Origin: QGON01 sp963691905
GTDB taxonomy: Bacteria > Pseudomonadota > Gammaproteobacteria > Chromatiales > Chromatiaceae
Assembly (NCBI GenBank): GCA_963691905.1
Contig: OY829893.1
Span: 1 to 64,000, forward strand
Length of the DNA stretch: 64,000 nucleotides
Direction: 5' to 3'
In this document: one piece after another, positions 63,861 to 64,000 of the stretch
Layout of the letters: the number at the start of each line of letters is the position of its first letter
How positions within the stretch are numbered: the first letter of the stretch is position 1
Notes under the pieces: generated by a model
What the model saw: the letters and a program-made list of their open reading frames with translations, nothing else
Told to the model about the DNA's origin: nothing
The model's database searches: none
Program-made: the position numbers and the translations under genes

Positions 63861-64000
63861 ATGAGCATGAGACCGATACGATCCATGGCGATCGTCATCA
63901 CCGCCTTGACCGGCAGCCTGTGTTTTTCGGGACAGGCGTTCGCCGAAGAAGCGCAGAAAAAACTATTCAGTGCAAAGGTTGAACATAAGGATCAATCGTG
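63861..64000 (+). CDS. Secreted protein, cut by the window end
   Basis: First 46 codons of a gene with a Sec signal (RPIRSMAIVITALTGSLCFS, cut after AFA) and a charged mature start. GGGAAGGGG ribosome site upstream. Too short to name. Confidence 0.65.
   Translation, partial: MSMRPIRSMAIVITALTGSLCFSGQAFAEEAQKKLFSAKVEHKDQS

Overview
The window is a chromosomal segment of a gammaproteobacterium. The housekeeping gene orders (accB-accC-prmA, dusB-fis-purH-purD, lptD-surA-pdxA-apaG-apaH) are the usual gammaproteobacterial ones. Two further features point to a Chromatiales-like, possibly sulfur-oxidising lineage: an Mrp/Mbh-type membrane module and a two-haem cytochrome c. That placement is an inference; no marker gene proves it. 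I found no rRNA, tRNA, CRISPR array or integron.

Layout. 173-6911 (minus) is a tightly overlapping nine-gene Mrp/Mbx-like operon: mnhE, F, G, a DUF4040 subunit, a fused MnhB, MnhC, MnhD, a NuoL-like antiporter subunit and a frameshifted NuoH-like subunit. No hydrophilic redox arm lies in the window. 7129-9321 (minus) is groES-groEL with a perfect CIRCE operator and a heat-shock-like promoter. 9658-15140 holds a membrane-anchored unknown protein, fxsA, a small membrane protein, and cutA-dsbD-tlpA in overlapping order. 15376-21442 is aroQ-accB-accC, an IS1111/IS110-type insertion, prmA and a zinc-ribbon DUF3426 protein.

21495-31536 is an accessory island on the minus strand, placed between the DUF3426 gene and dusB. 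Seven co-directional genes encode a secreted trypsin-like protease with two PDZ-like regions, a secreted vWA protein that resembles the periplasmic half of the T6SS kinase PpkA, an ABC ATPase (TagT-like), a MacB/FtsX permease (TagS-like), a SUMF1-like protein with a coiled-coil tail (TagR-like), and two exported coiled-coil proteins, one a lipoprotein (TagQ-like). This looks like the TagQRST sensing arm of the T6SS threonine-phosphorylation pathway, but with no kinase, phosphatase or T6SS gene beside it and a protease at its head. It is my main candidate for an undescribed system. An ISAzo13-type transposase remnant marks its upstream edge.

31849-41909 (mainly plus) returns to core genes: dusB-fis, purH, a stand-alone lpxA, a DUF4332 gene, purD-vanZ, glgP and a patatin-like esterase. 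41940-54247 (minus) holds a PQQ-type sugar dehydrogenase, amgK, a DUF5610 gene, cytochrome c, tag, then an AT-rich stretch (about 46.6-49.9 kb) of orphan small genes and decayed sequence, and an RND efflux pair. 54340-58894 is lptD-surA-pdxA. The rest holds a Gfo/Idh oxidoreductase, a 54-residue membrane peptide gene, a frameshifted ankyrin gene, apaG, a DUF2238 gene, apaH, a TIGR00266 gene and the start of a secreted protein cut by the window end. The usual ksgA between pdxA and apaG is missing.

Several families of intergenic palindromes recur (37/9421, 33160, 34909, 35039/58915, 35998/40949). Several genes carry single-base frameshifts (NuoH-like, ankyrin), which may be decay or assembly error.
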